Of a DNA stretch of 64,000 nucleotides, positions 10,916 to 22,789 are shown in pieces. Below the pieces are notes generated by a model. The model saw nothing but the letters and a program-made list of their open reading frames with translations, ran no database searches and had not been told where the DNA came from. This DNA comes from Heligmosomoides polygyrus polygyrus (Eukaryota; Nematoda; Chromadorea; Rhabditida; Heligmosomidae), in the NCBI GenBank assembly GCA_947396885.1, contig OX377202.1, forward strand, positions 19,220,001 through 19,284,000, given 5' to 3'. Each line of letters begins with the position of its first letter. Within the stretch, counting starts at the first letter, position 1. The position numbers and the translations under genes are program-made.

Positions 10916-12320
10916 CCGGCAGCTAGTTCCAAACAGTAGGCCATGCTCGTCCAAATGCATAGATAGGCTACTTCCATTATCGCATCAGCGTACCGTCACT
11001 CTGCGAGCGGTTGCGCCGACTCGATCGATCCTGCTGGGCCTACAAAATTAGCCGTGCACTGAAGATTCAATAGCATTTTGAAATCAAACTTCGCAGATCA
11101 ATTCTAACTATCAAATTTATCTACTACAATCATGACAATTCAGAGCATGCTAACAGATTTCAAAATGATTTCTTTCAGCCTCCACACAGTCTTTCAGACA
11201 TTCGACAAACGCTTCGCATGTAGCACGCAGGTACAGCTCATCAATTTCGTCCTAGGATTTCAAAAGCGCCTCTTTAACTAGAGTACGTCTTACTCCATTT
11301 AAACCAGCTCTAACCGTAAAGAAGGTGGCTCTTAGTGAGGTTTTATGTGATCTAAAAACAGCTTATCTGTTCCACCCCTAGTGACTGAGGGTCGTAGGGT
11401 ATAGAATTTTGTGCAGGAAACTGGGATCAGGTGGTTGATTAGTTTATAGACCATAACTATATCGAAGTAAGAGATTAACTACATGCTTGTGGTTGTGTTG
11501 CTTTCAAACCGGCGGTGCATTCTGATGTGGAAATAGTAACCAAATTGGATTCTTTTTTCTTTGCTTAAAACTATGTACTATCGAATAGCGTAGGTCCACA
11601 AAGATTCCATGAGTTTTTGAATAAAGAATCAAATTCCTTATCCGGAGCATGTTTATCTTTTTCCCTAGTAATCTTAGGTCTGGCCTGGATCACAAAACCT
11701 AGATCAGTGTTCTATAAGCACTGTTAGGCTGTTAACAATGCGCTCCATAGGGGACATTGGATCCATCCTAGTCGGAGGAGGGCATGCGGTGTCTTGCCTC
11801 TCCAATCTCCTCTTCTGAGTTTGTTTCAGAGCTTTAGCTACTGCCAAATGATACAATGGTACCCTTGCGAACTCAGTTTTTGAATAAAGAATCAAAGTAT
11901 GGTAATGGCAGTTTCTCGGACCCCGGATTTTTGGATGATTCGGATAAGATGGATTTTGCGGACCCCGGATAATTGGATGATTCGGATCGCGCATGTGTGT
12001 CTTTGTTTCAAACCGATATAGGCACGAACAATCCAAAGGTTTCATAGGAAACGCGGAAGACTAACCTCCTTTAGGTAACTAGTGACCCAGCAATTCAAGG
12101 TGCGGCAGATAGCTCCACTTAGGTTCTGAAGTGCTAATATGTTCGATTCTACTATCCACCGACCCCTCAAGTTATCATAAAGGCAGTGGAAATGAAGAGT
12201 AACTTTTCAGGCAGCAAAATCATAGTTTAAAACTATTTTGAAAACGTTTTCCAGCGCGGAACAGGAAACTGTCTCGTCAACTCAATTGGTGCCGTTCAGA
12301 TGTCGAGGATGACGGCTGCA
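10916..12320. other. unassigned spacer
   Basis: A near-repeat of GGACCCCGGAT with TTGGATGATTCGGAT occurs twice near 11920-11990. Two copies of TTTTTGAATAAAGAATCAAA lie near 11612 and 11878. No gene was recognised. Confidence 0.4.
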
Positions 12321-12324
12321 GAAC

Positions 12325-12475
12325 ACGTCCCATTTTCAGTTTAAACTGCACACTTTTCACGGAAACTCAGGCACTGTTCTGGACTAGCCCAAAACTTTTG
12401 AAATCAAAGCAAACTTTTTCAAATTGAAATGACCTCCTTATGATTTAAACAGTAAACTCTTCAAACCTTATATTG
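12325..12475 (+). repeat. foldback family F, terminal-arm fragment
   Basis: It matches the outer arm of the element at 51268-52410: a CCATTTTC start, CACTTTTCACGG, then AAACTTTTGAAATCAAAGC and TTGAAATGACCTCC. Only one arm is present. Confidence 0.6.
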
Positions 12476-12479
12476 TGAT

Positions 12480-13221
12480 CACTGTGTTCTGTGTTGATTT
12501 CTAGTGCTATGTTCTTTTTACGTGGATTGCCACGTACAGTAAGTAAATAATTTCTTTCCGTGACTCATTACTATCGTCTAAAGATGGTGAAAGAAAATAC
12601 TTCGTGTCCCCAGAACATAGATATCCACCCCCTGTACTGCCACAAGTTGCTGCTCGGAGAGATCCGCTCACATCAAAAGAGCACCGGATCCGGACTTGAA
12701 TCCAATTTTCGCAGCCCTTAATTGGTTGGGCAGCACAACACTAAGGAAAAGTGCAACCGTATAGTGCATAACGGCTAACCATTTTTCTTCGCTGATGACG
12801 CTGGAGAAGATTAAGCATGTCGGCGAGAGTTTGTGCCTGATTCTGCTGCTTCTGCTAACCGTTATGGAGGATTCCAGTGGACTGCCTCCTCAAAGAAGGA
12901 CCATTTTAGAGATGGAAAGGAAAGAGCTAGGCTTGTTTTGGCTGGGGCTTACTTAACGAGTTTAACGAGTCGACAGATATGTAGTTCTTCCGATGTCACT
13001 TTGGAACGACCGTGTCTTTGAAATTTTCGTTAATGTTTGTCATATTCCATTAAAAATAGTCTGGTTGGGCGCCATGCTACTTAGGGAACTTCTGTACTCA
13101 AGGCTCTATGGAACACTCTCTCGAGTTCTCTGTCTGAACGTGATTCTGCATACAACAGCACTGTCACATCCTTCTGCTGAACTTTCGGGGTAGCTATGGA
13201 TCGAGCCACTTCGGCGCAGCT
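12480..13221. other. unassigned spacer
   Basis: Overlapping + strand frames of 62-66 codons (12833-13193) look weakly protein-like but cannot be assigned. No repeat boundaries are visible. Confidence 0.35.
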
Positions 13222-14280
13222 CTTGTTTACTCTAACCAGGGAATGCCCTCAGCTTCCCATGGAACTTCGGAATGTGACCTTTGTCACGTGAAAGAGCTCG
13301 AGACGCTGATCACAGACATGTAGACCAAATTTGCCAAATGGATCTCCTAAGCGAGTCTTCCATGTGTTAGGCGCGCTCAATCAGCGTCTAGGGGGGGGGG
13401 GGGGTTATTTGGGGTGCTGATCACGAATCTGACATCCGTTTTTGCGATTCGGTCGGAGACCACCCATACCGTTGCTACAACCGTTCTGCCGAAGTCGTGT
13501 CGGTGGAGTCGGAACTATTAACTAGTGCCCAGAGAAATCGGTGACTCTGCCTGGAGCACCCTAGTTAAAGGTAAGGGTGGTCTCCTACCGAGTCGTGAAA
13601 AACGAATGTCAGATTCGTGATCAGCACCCAAATAACTCCCCCCCCCCAGACGAAGTTTCAGTGAAAAATTTTTTTTCGACCGAAGTCGTGTCGGTGAAGT
13701 CGGAACTTTTAACTAGTGCCTTTAGGCCTTTAGTTTTTATTTATTATGTTAATTAAGTTTTGTTGATTTTTGATTTTATTTTTACTTTTTATTTTGTTCT
13801 GATTCGAATTTCTGACTTGCTTCACGTCATGAATAAAACATTTTACCTGAAACACGTTTCCGTCTTCAAATAGACGTGAATGCAAGTCGCCATTAGCCGT
13901 TCGCTCAAAAATGTGCTAAAAATGAGATTATAGGTCCTCGTCGAAGATAGATCACAAAATGCAGAAAACACATCAGCGTCGGGAACCGAACCAATGGACC
14001 CAATCCTTAGGAGCGAGCACTCTACCACTGCGCCGCCGCCGCTGCTGAGGGTGCTGATAGTCGAACCGCTGATTTCCGCGCAATACTGCGCCCAACGCTG
14101 ATTGAGCGCGCCTAACACACAGAAGACCTCGCGGCTTCCGCCGGTCATAACTCGCTTAGGAGATCCATTTAGCAAATTTGGTCTACATATCTGTGATCAG
14201 CGTCTCGAGCTCTTTTACGTGATATAGGTCTCAATCCGAAGTTCTATGGGAAGCTGACGGCATTCCCTGGTAAGAAGTTT
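13222..14280. mobile_element. foldback element with arms of about 170 bp
   Basis: The left arm 13222-13387 and right arm 14099-14280 are inverted copies. Matching blocks include AACCAGGGAATGCC with GGCATTCCCTGGT, GAGCTCGAGACGCTGATCAC with its complement, and GGCGCGCTCAATCAGCG. The interior carries a separate G/C-run element at 13388-13657 and two direct copies of GTCGTGTCGGTG (near 13496 and 13685). A solitary arm of the same family lies at 35735-35900. No transposase frame is evident. Confidence 0.85.
13388..13657. mobile_element. MITE with G-run and C-run ends
   Basis: A run of 14 G at 13391 is followed by GTTATTTGGGGTGCTGATCA and AATCTGACAT. A run of 10 C ends near 13647 after the reverse complement of the same block. 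Arms of about 80 bp enclose a loop of about 100 bp. It sits at the inner edge of the left arm of the larger foldback, so it looks nested. Confidence 0.85.
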
Positions 14281-14469
14281 GCGCTTGGTTGACCTGATTA
14301 ATTATTAAAATATTATAAATTAATTATTCTAAGCAAATGTGGCGGGCTAGTGCGGACCATTCAAACGATGTCACATGCACCTAGTAAACAACTACGAGAA
14401 AAACACAGTTGATGTCATGCCATTTATACCACTTTCTCAGCAAATTGATCTGTTTTCTAAGCATGCATA

Positions 14470-15060
14470 ACGGTTTTGGAATCGAACTGAACGTTTTCCG
14501 CTTAAAAAGCGCCTTCCAGATTAAACTAGAGACTCTCTGAGATGTTTAGAATAATTTTTTGCTCGAGAAAAATGTTTAACTTAAATGCTAAAATGAAGAC
14601 TATGACTTTCTCTCAAACTTCTTCATTTGTCCCAATAAGTGAACACTCTGTTTGCAATTCTAAGACTTTTACTGCAAAAAACTAGTGCTTCAAATTTTCA
14701 TCTAATGTGCAGAAACACAGCATATTTTAGCCTAATTTTATGAAACAAGAGATCGCGCCATGCGCTCGTGTAGCTCACCACAATTTTTAATCGATTGAAA
14801 GTATAAGAGCTGCTCATCTGAAAAGTGACTAAGTGGAGATATGCGCATTTTTAGTTTCTTCTATAGTACTGTTGATAAGTGTTTAACTCTAGACAAACAT
14901 ATTTTATTCTATCAATCGAATGAGAATGGCGACGTCTATGGACGGGAGCATGGCTCAATCTCTTTTTTAGCGCTTTAAAATGCTGTTTTTATACGTTTTA
15001 GAACAAGTGTTAAACCATCATTTTCATTGAAATCTAAACTTCAAAAAATTCTGGACAGAA
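14470..15060. repeat. foldback family F, degenerate copy
   Basis: It contains the family core AGATCGCGCCATGCGCTCG at about 14750 and the partner GGGAGCATGGCTCAATCTC at about 14944. An internal TCAATCGAATGAGAATGGCG matches the TCAATCGAATAAGAATCGCG of the copy at 43322-46000. The outer arms are poorly preserved. Confidence 0.6.
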
Positions 15061-15069
15061 AGCACACTT

Positions 15070-16285
15070 GTTGGGCGACATGAATCACGAATTTCGAAGA
15101 AAGTCTTCTAAGTTTTCTTTAAAAAAATTATTCTGGCCATCTCGTGCAGTATCATCTCGGAGTTGTGTATGGAAAACGTTCGCCTTGCTATAGAAGATGT
15201 TAATCTGATTTCAGAGTTATTACGCTTGCTTGGAGTTTGTGTGTCCATATTGCCCATTCTGATGTGAGAATGCGCTAATCCGTCATTTTGTCCAGCTTCA
15301 TACGGGTCTGTCTGTCCGTCCGTGCAAAATCTATCGCCGATGGCCAAGCATATATGGACAATTAACGAAGCGGTTGATGTGAACCAACGCACATTTGATG
15401 ACCTGTAGCTGTATGGACTTCTGAGAACAGTATCGACTGAATTTAATTAATCTGACTGAGTTAAAAATACAGCTGCCTGCTACGCCTGAAGTGTCCCTAT
15501 CCTCTACATTATCCTTCCATGAGTTCTCTATCTAACAGGTGGACGCATCACAATCGCCTAAGAGCCGCAATAAAACGCCACATGACTTCGCATTTTCTAT
15601 CGAAATATGGCCCATATAGTCGTTGGAAAACCTACCTTTGAGTATGGAGTATTTCCGAATAGCACTTCCTTCGTGATCGACAATGTGGTTGCCCGTAATT
15701 ACACTTACAGTTGGACAAACCGCTATGCTGCTTAGGTGCCTGTATCGTTCTTGTACATGATGAGAAACAAAGCCGGGAAACATAAGTCCTAGTCTACAAT
15801 GTGGCCTGCTTGGATAACCCGGTCGCATCGATTTTCTTTTGGAATGATCTCCTGGCTCGCTTCCTTCTCTACATGCATGCAGGCCACATAGCAGACTAGT
15901 ACTGAAGCGTTCAATGCGTGCTTATCCCTTTATGCACTTGGGGCCTGTTCACACTTCGCAACAACAGAGACTCGTCGCTCGTGCAAAACATGCATATCGA
16001 TCAAAACCGAGCGTATGCCTCCGAAATGTGTTCATACTCGAGCGATTCATTATGAAAAATTTTAAAATATTTTTCTATCTTTCTAAATTTAAAATTCTTG
16101 CGTCAAGAGATCAATCCAACCTTCACTTTCAAGCCGTTATAAGGCCGGTGACAATGTTTATAGAATAGAATACAAAAACAACAGTAATGACAATAAAATA
16201 AGTGACTCAGTTCATTTTGTTTAAGCCTCAAGTGACTACTGTCGAGGTTATAATTCTGCGCAAGGACGTCTCGTTGCTGAAGAAC
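15070..16285. other. unassigned spacer with one minus-strand open frame
   Basis: A minus frame (15532-15828, 98 codons) contains GLMFPGFVSHHVQERYRHL and a donor-like CTCAAAG-GTAGGT. I cannot identify it, and it may be chance. Nothing else is recognised. Confidence 0.3.
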
Positions 16286-16287
16286 TG

Positions 16288-16346
16288 CTCTAGCGCCATC
16301 CGGACTCGAACACTAGCCGGGCAGGATGCTTCGCCATTTCACCACT
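16288..16346 (-). tRNA. tRNA-like relic of the 44757 cassette family
   Basis: Read on the minus strand it gives TGGTGAAATGGCGAAGCATC (A-box arm), CTGCCCGGCTAG, GTTCGAGTCC (B-box) and GGCGCTAGA, with about 15 bases lost from the middle. The outer flank AAGGACGTCTCGTTGC parallels GACATC and TTGTTGC beside the other copies. Not a functional tRNA. Confidence 0.6.
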
Positions 16347-16594
16347 TGTTTTGCATTCTTAAGTTGTTTAAGCATCCTTATAATAGAAAGCTCCTTGATC
16401 AAACCTGTAAAAATTCTGTTTAAGGATAAATATCAAAAAGTGCCTCAAAAATGTTGTTGTTTGTTGTTTACATGGATGACAGTTACATTCTTATCGTTAT
16501 GTGTCGTTCTTTCACACTTTTCATGCTAGGCAATGACGTAGAAGGGAGGTGAATGAATAAGTCTTTACGCGTTGAATAAATAAATCAGCTGTCG

Positions 16595-16815
16595 TCCTTT
16601 TGATTATTGAGCTGCTCGGCGAGCGCCAACAACTTGACCATTCGTCCCCGTCGCATGCCAGAGTGTTCCAATGGATCCTCCTCGCTCTAGGAACACGACG
16701 AGCGTCATTATCGTTCGTTCAGTGCTTTCACGAAGAACTCCGATCAACGCGTTGGTGGGCGTCCAGGTGTTTTCTTGCACCCGCGGAATCCAGTCGGTGA
16801 CAGCTCTTGTCTATT
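16595..16815 (-). pseudogene. RTE-type LINE, 3' end fragment
   Basis: The minus strand contains TRAVTDWIPR near the right edge and GGSIGTLWHATGTNGQVVGA near the left. The same C-terminal segment occurs at 37625-38025. The fragment is 5'-truncated and abuts the mariner element that begins at 16818. Confidence 0.75.
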
Positions 16816-16817
16816 AA

Positions 16818-17720
16818 GGGGGGGGGGGGCAAAAGTAATGAGACAAAATGAAAAAATCTTTATCTCTCTATAACTCAATTACAACTCAACGATGCTGAGG
16901 AATGTATTTGCCATTAAGGGCAAGGACCTTGCTGCCATCGCTCAGCCAACTTCCTGATACCATCCTTCCAGAACTGCTTGGGCTTGGTGTTGATCAACTG
17001 CTCGACATGGTTGTCAAGGACGGCTTGGGTTCTTGTGTCCCTTCCGACTAGGAAGTCCCATAGGCTCAAGAAGCGTGGTAGTTGCATGGAGAGATGTCCA
17101 GCGAATACGGTGGGTGAGGCATGTGAACGTAGCCCAGCTGGCCAAGCTTATCCGTGGTTACTTGTTCCCGATGGGGTGCGGCGTTGTCGAAGAGGAGAAA
17201 CTTCTTGAAGCGCTGCGAATGAATAAGAGCGAGTCGCCGGCCCATCTCTTCTATTTCGTTCACCATGGCCTTGGAGTTCATCGTAGTGCTCTTGGGAAAC
17301 AGCTTCCGGTAAACCGATCCATAGGCGCAGACCCAAAAGCTCCAAAGATGCTTCTCGCCGTGAGCATCTCGCCGAACGAAGGTCGGTAACAGGTCACCAG
17401 GCCTCACCCAGACTCGCTGCTTGGCAGGGTTAAGGTAGAAGACGTACTTTTCATCTTGCGTGAATATTGAGCCCAGGCTGCTCAGGGTTGGGAATTGGGG
17501 GAGATTTGCGCAACACAGGTCGACTCGTCAGACTGGGGTTTCTGCATGAGACAGGCTGGGGTTTTGGCATGCTTCTGGAAAGGGCGGAAGTGGTAACTTC
17601 TCAGATGGGCTTCAGTAAGTAGCATACAAACATACAAATACGTCAAGCATAAAACCAGGCTCCAGCCACGAGATATATGGACACGGCATGGGGTGTCTCA
17701 TTACTTTTGCCCCCCCCCCC
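16818..17720 (-). mobile_element. mariner element with perfect TIR and TAA flanks
   Basis: The left end has a G run, then CAAAAGTAATGAGACA. The right end has TGTCTCATTACTTTTG, then a C run. TAA is present immediately outside both ends, consistent with a TA-type target. At about 900 bp it is shorter than a full mariner, because the N-terminal third of the transposase is missing. Confidence 0.92.
16905..17470 (-). pseudogene. mariner transposase, N-terminally deleted and mutated
   Basis: The reading frame runs TQDEKYVFYLNPAKQRVWV, then LLFDNAAPH, TTDKLGQLGYVHMPHPPYS and DISPCNYH. The first two catalytic Asp are intact (DEKY, FDNA), and the spacing to the third site is the 34 residues of mariners. 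The third site is Asn (CNYH) where Asp is expected. A stop follows, and after a frameshift the C-terminus resumes with FLSLWDFLVGRDTRTQAVLD, ending near 16908. The DNA-binding N-terminus is absent. It cannot be active. Confidence 0.9.
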
Positions 17721-18063
17721 TAACAGCAGGGGCCGGATTCATCAACGACTTACAGCACTTTAACAGAGAAATTACAGCCGAAAGTCCTGAAAACGCGACT
17801 TAACAGCAATCTTTATGATGAATTCTCTGCAGAATTCCTTGTAAGAGGAGGTAGCAAGCTCCGGCTGTCGGTCGAATTCCAAACACCGTTACTTTCACAG
17901 CGCTTCTATATATATGTATATATTTAATACATAAGCTTACACTTATGTTAAATGAAATAAAACTAACAGTAAACAGCAATAAAACGTACGAAGAAGAAAA
18001 TCATTAAAAAAGAAAGAAGAATGGAGAATGAAGCCTGCGCAAGAACGAGAACGGCATAAGGTA
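17721..18063. other. AT-rich interval including the 3' UTR of the adjoining LINE
   Basis: It lies downstream (minus sense) of the LINE stop at 18064. GATTCATCAACGACTT near 17742 and GATGAATTC near 17816 are weakly inverted. TATATATATGTATATAT occurs near 17910. Confidence 0.4.
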
Positions 18064-19046
18064 TCATTCGGGCAAAGAAAGTACGTAACTCCTAAGCTTG
18101 TTGTAGCTAAGGATAGCAGAAGAATTTTTTAAGATCTTTTCGAATAAAGGCTGTGTCCTATTGACGAAGAAAAACCGGCAACAGTTGTGTCTTGCGGTAT
18201 TAACCTGTACTTTCCTGACTCCCCCTCGGGTAGAAGAATTTCTCACCGAGAAGAAGTCATCCAACTTGACTCCAGATTTACCGAAAAAAATCTTGTATAA
18301 CAGCAACAAGTCGTTTGCCTTTCCTCTTGTTGACAATTTTTGTAAGCCGAGATTTGCATTTCGTTCTGTGCTTGTGGGAATTTGATCGTACAGGAAACCA
18401 AGCATTCGGATCATTAGCTTTCTTGTCAAGCTATTCTGAACCTTTTCTAACTTCTCGATAACTGAGCGCTTATACGGTGAGAAAACTGGCGTTCCGTACT
18501 CTAGGAGTGGCCTTATGTAGGACTTATAGGCTTGGATGAGGACCTCAGGTCTTTTGGTAGACAAAGCCCTAAACAGCCTGGAGACCATCGCCATAGCTTT
18601 ATTTGCAATGACCTCACAGTGCTTATCAAAGTTAAGATTCTTAGTAACTATAAAACCCAAATCAGCCACTTCATCTAACCCCTCGATTGGAGAACCGTCA
18701 AGATGGTATTGATGCCTAGGATCGGCATTCCCCAAATGTAGGACTTTAGTCTTGATTTTAGAGGTCGGTAGTTTCCAAGTGGTAGACCAGGACTGCAGTG
18801 CGTTAATGGCCAGTTGTAAAGCAATGAAGTCTTCTTCAGAATCTACAGTGCGAAAGATCTTTATGTCGTCGGCAAAAGCGCTGAACTCAGTCCCCTCAAC
18901 GCTAAGTATGTTGGCGAGCTCATATGTGTAGATATTGAAGAGGATAGGTGATAAAACACCACCCTGCGGAACTCCACTGGTGATAGCTCGAAGTTTGGAG
19001 AGTCGTTCATTGATGCGGACAGAGAACGTTCGGTTTTTTGGAAGTC
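18064..19046 (-). pseudogene. CR1-like LINE reverse transcriptase, 5'-truncated
   Basis: One frame is open on the minus strand from a TGA near 19047 to the stop at 18064, about 325 codons. In order it shows ITSGVPQGGVLSPILFNIYT (RT block), FSAFADDIKIF (catalytic FADD with both Asp), WSTTWKLPTSKIKTKVLHLG, GFIVTKNLNFDKHC, YIRPLLEYGTPVFSP and SLTRKLMIRMLG, then the NCCRFFFVNRTQPLFEKI tail. The endonuclease and fingers are missing, as expected for a 5'-truncated insertion. The frame has no internal stop, so the insertion may be fairly young. No start codon is visible near the truncation. Confidence 0.9.
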
Positions 19047-19049
19047 AGA

Positions 19050-19689
19050 ATTCAATGAGTCAGAATTTTCGGTAGTTTCTATGTAACACCACTGTATTGT
19101 GAACCCGCTGTAGAATGTTACCGCTGCAACGTGTAACGTTGACGAATCCCGTCCTAGTTGCCTACGAAGCGCCTTACACGGCCCGCCAACCTGTCGAATC
19201 AATCGACGCCTGTTCTCCTAGGCATACCATACTACGTGGAAGTCGAATTGCCCAACCTGGCGTGTCCGCTTATAAATAGGCTCCCTGTAACGGGAAACTT
19301 TTCTAATTCTGAGGGATATCGTGTCAGAATTTCAATGCGTGTCTGGCGTATGAACTGTGGTGCCAGGCCGACTCAGTGTTATTGCTTCGTAGACGAGACC
19401 AATACAGCGAACGCTGAAGATGGAGGTTTGGTTGATTGGGTGCATCCTAACAATGATTTTATATTTAAGGGTCACCGAACTCTCGGCGTGTCCACCGATT
19501 CCAGCACGTCGTATTTCGGTCGCCAAGCGGTAGATCGCACGGTAGATACTTCAGGACAACCTTGGGTAATTAAACTTGAGTAATTGAACCGATAAATTTT
19601 CTTCACCATACTTTACTTACTTTGATAGTTTGATAATCCTTTTGTCGGTTCTAGGGTTTCTCAGTGGGGACCACAACTCTTTCGGACCG
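19050..19689. other. unassigned interval with an open + frame
   Basis: The frame 19158-19583 (141 codons) starts with a non-ATG codon, has no recognisable domain and no splice context. I treat it as unproven. Confidence 0.3.
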
Positions 19690-20012
19690 CTCGATCCCTG
19701 GCAGCTTGCATCCAGTGAGGCAGCTCTCTGAAAGATCTTGAGAATGAGTCTGCCCATCGCGTTGGCGGTCATGCCAGTGGTCTCTCATGGTCTCTTGTGA
19801 GCCATTCTATGACATGGAGCCTCCATCTATTGTCCTTTCGTCGAAGCACGTTTCCGCCACAGCGATATTTGGACTGCAGCGGGTGTGCTAATTGCGACTT
19901 CTCCCGTAGCTCTGAGCTTCGTAGGCCTTCTTGCCATTGCTGACGAAGGCTTGTCCTTAGAAGACATCTCTCCAGTGCACGATGCGTAGTTTGCATCGCT
20001 CTGGCGTCTTAA
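19690..20012 (-). pseudogene. RTE-clade LINE C-terminal fragment, second subfamily
   Basis: The minus frame 19769-19996 contains THRALERCLLRTSLRQQWQE, GLRSSELR, GGNVLRRKDNRWRLHVIEWL and TRDHERP. This is the post-RT region typical of RTE-like elements (RA-ER.LL, IRS.ELR, W.GHV.R..D.RW). It differs from the segments at 16595 and 37625, so a separate subfamily is involved. Confidence 0.75.
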
Positions 20013-20034
20013 CGGAGCGTTACTAAAGAACATA

Positions 20035-21310
20035 ACACCTACGTGATCTAAAATAGACTACAAAACACCAAGAGCAAAAAATAATGAAGAGAATAGAAAT
20101 AGAAACAGCACCACATCCTCAACCTCAACTACTTCGATGTTGAGTGCCGAGGCCGAGCTGTCATCGAGCTTATGTGTGCGGTATCGGGCATTTTATCACC
20201 ATAGCGATGCTTTCCGCGATCTTTCAGCAAACCTTTTGAGAAAGGGATAATGCTACTGATAATGAAATTTCTTTCTACAAAAGAAAACACCTTTTCAAAT
20301 AGAAATTCTCCCTCTAATTTGACACGAGGTCGTTATAGGTTAGGAGCACTCACAGAGGCTGATAGGCGGCTAGTGATTACTCTACAACAGTCAGCGAGAA
20401 TGTTCGAACCTTCCCTGTAGGTTGTTTAGATAGCGGCTTCCTTCAACAGCGGTCTTTCCGCTTTTTCGCCATTTGGCAGTGCTCGGTACTAAAGCTCTAC
20501 GTGCATTAAGTGAAGCATTAAGTGAAGCTTTGCGAAACCCTTTCGCGTCCTAGATTCCTTTTACGAGACCCTGATGTAGTTAGTCTTCAAAATTCTGTTA
20601 TTGCCTTTCAAAAGGTACGATCTCGGTTCATCTGTGTTGACGTGAAAAGGGATACGTAGCTGTTCTGTGAAGTGCAACCTAGAAGGCGAGTAGGCGTAAT
20701 GGGCCGCGCAGTAAGTTCCGGGCTTTTTCTTCAATTGCTTCTCGCCTACCCATTGTTCCTCACCTATGTAGTTTACAACTGTTCCTCCTAACTCGCTCAA
20801 CATTATTTACTCAGCTTAAAACTGGCAAAGCTGTGAAGTTTTGGCCGGTTATTTCGAAACAGAGGAGCCATACAGGAAGCTTCCAGTAATTAGCCTCCAT
20901 GCCCGACTTTCGCAAAACGTGAATATGTTGTTAAGACAGATTTAATTTCTCTGTGCCATGCGGGTTTGGTATGGCGGATCAACTTTTACTGACATTTCTG
21001 AGAAAAATATCGTCTTCTTCGAATGCTTGAAAGTATTTCGAAACTTCAGATTTAGACCTGGTGCTAATTTCGTGAAATCAAAATTTCACGAAACAGCGGC
21101 CACGAAAGGTTACTGAAACAATTCGTTTAAAATTTGTTTAGCATCTAGCGAAGAGTTGCCAAAAAATTGCATGTCCAACACTTTTTAAGACAAGGACTTT
21201 TACAGTATTGCTACATATTTTTGTGTAAACACTGGTCAAGCTCTTCTATTTTAGGCGTGAGAAGATCGTGGTAAAGGATATAATAATAAAAAGACGGTAT
21301 GATTCGATAA
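20035..21310. other. unassigned spacer
   Basis: I see only a short duplication, AGCATTAAGTGAAGC-type, at 20506-20530. No coding or repeat assignment. Confidence 0.4.
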
Positions 21311-21602
21311 AGGCGCATGTAGCGCAGTTGGAGAAGCTACCGGCTGTCGCGTGCACCCGATAACAGGTTGCTGGATTGGGTTTTCCACCTAGGCCAATCA
21401 AGCCTTCCATACCTTTGCGGTCGGCGAATTGGTACCAGAGTTGTCTGGGAACGATAGAGCGCTGACCTGCTCATCAGCTGGCACCGCAAGTCATTGTATG
21501 GGCAAATACGCATTCAATTCACCTCCGCGACATCCCGTAGAAGTAGAATTCGTGACGCATTCCAAAAGAGATTGAGTAACACCGTCCTTTATGCGTTTAT
21601 CC
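21311..21602 (+). repeat. SINE, full length
   Basis: The head GGCGCATGTAGCGCAGTTGG preserves the A-box. The B-box is damaged (GCTGGATTGGGTTT). The body and GAGTAACACCGTCC are intact and the tail is TTTATGCGTTTATCC. Confidence 0.9.
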
Positions 21603-21990
21603 GTATTAGTGAATCTCTTTGTGGAAAGCGCCAGGGCACTCTACTTCTACAGAATTTCGTGGGCACAACGGAGCGGGAACGTCAACGAGACAATCGTGGA
21701 GGAGCATAACTTGAAGGTTTGCTTGGTGACGGTGGCGAAAGGAACCTTTGTTGTCTATATTCTATTACGGTTGCTTTTATTTTTCTTTACTAAACATCTG
21801 GCCTATCTCTGTTTTGATTTAAACACCTAATATTAGATTGATCGTAAAGTCTTGCAACACTAGAGCAACAATATTCAAATTTGTCCTTATTTGCTAAAAC
21901 AAAAAATCAATCCAGGATATATTTCCCATCTTAGTCTAACCATAAGACCCTGCCCTATCTTTCAGGCACCCTTTTAATTCCTTTCCGCCA
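21603..21990. other. unassigned spacer
   Basis: No recognisable feature between the SINE and the mariner relic. Confidence 0.4.
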
Positions 21991-21994
21991 GAAT

Positions 21995-22560
21995 TACGAG
22001 GGCTGTGTGGAAAAGAATTCAGAAACCTTTATTTTCAGTTAACGTCGATCATCGAACTCTCTACCTCGAAGATGCTGCTTCAAAGCTCTGAACAGGGGGT
22101 AGTCAGATGGAGCGAGGTCTGAAACGTGCGTCGGTTGGGGCAGAACTTCCCAGCCTAACTCCTGGATTTTCTCGCGACTCACTTATGCGCATGAGGACAC
22201 GCGTTGTGGTGCAGCAGGTAGACATTTTCCCGTTCTGGACGTTTTTGGCGCATGGCGTCGGCCAAGCTCTGGAGCTGGGTTGCGGAGACAGATGCTGTGA
22301 CTGTGGTCTCACTATCCGGCAACCCCCAGTAAAGCATGCCTTCTGAGCCCAACAAAGGGGCGTCCGGAACGAGGTCGATTTCCAAGAGAGATATCTCTAG
22401 CCTTGAAGCACTGATAGCAACGGGCCACTGTGGAATTTGAATGAATTCCTCCTTGAATGCAGCGCAGATGTTGGAGGCTGCAGTCCTTGCGGAATGGCCT
22501 CGCAGGAATTCGTAGTAGACGATAAGTCGTAGGATGCTGCTGCTTATCTTTGACATTGTT
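21995..22560 (-). pseudogene. mariner transposase with internal deletion
   Basis: From an ATG near 22556 the minus strand reads MSKISSSILRLIVYYEFLRG and SNICAAFKEE. A frameshift leads into STVARCYQCFKARDISLGNR with PRSGRPF, the mariner HTH-linker. About 180 codons including the first catalytic Asp are then missing, and the frame resumes at EGMLYWGLPDSETTVTA. The second catalytic motif is LLHHNACPH, with His replacing Asp. LAPSDYPLF, with the third Asp, survives after another frameshift. Terminal repeats are not clear. It is a dead deletion derivative, from a different subfamily than the other three mariners here. Confidence 0.85.
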
Positions 22561-22789
22561 GCTGTACACGTAATCGACGAGGCCTCATATAGTATGCTTG
22601 AAGAAGCTTCGAGAGTGTACTGTGACGTCACCACACAAGATCAATACTGTGAGAGTTTTAACAAATTTGACAGGCAGTAGCGCGTAGTGCTACGATTTTT
22701 CGATTAACCCAATATTAGTCATAGATAGACTTACGGTGGCCAACCGGTGAACATGTCAGTGACCTATCCTTTCTAGACAACATTGGCAT

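Noticed and set aside
13990..14060. tRNA gene on the minus strand (GCGCAGTGGTAGAGTGC with GGTTCGGTTCCC)
   Set aside because: A- and B-box-like strings are present, but the T-stem and acceptor stem do not pair. It lies inside the 13222-14280 foldback, so it is a chance or relic match.
19158..19583. 141-codon + frame as a host gene
   Set aside because: Non-ATG start, no domain, flanked by LINE fragments, no splice context.
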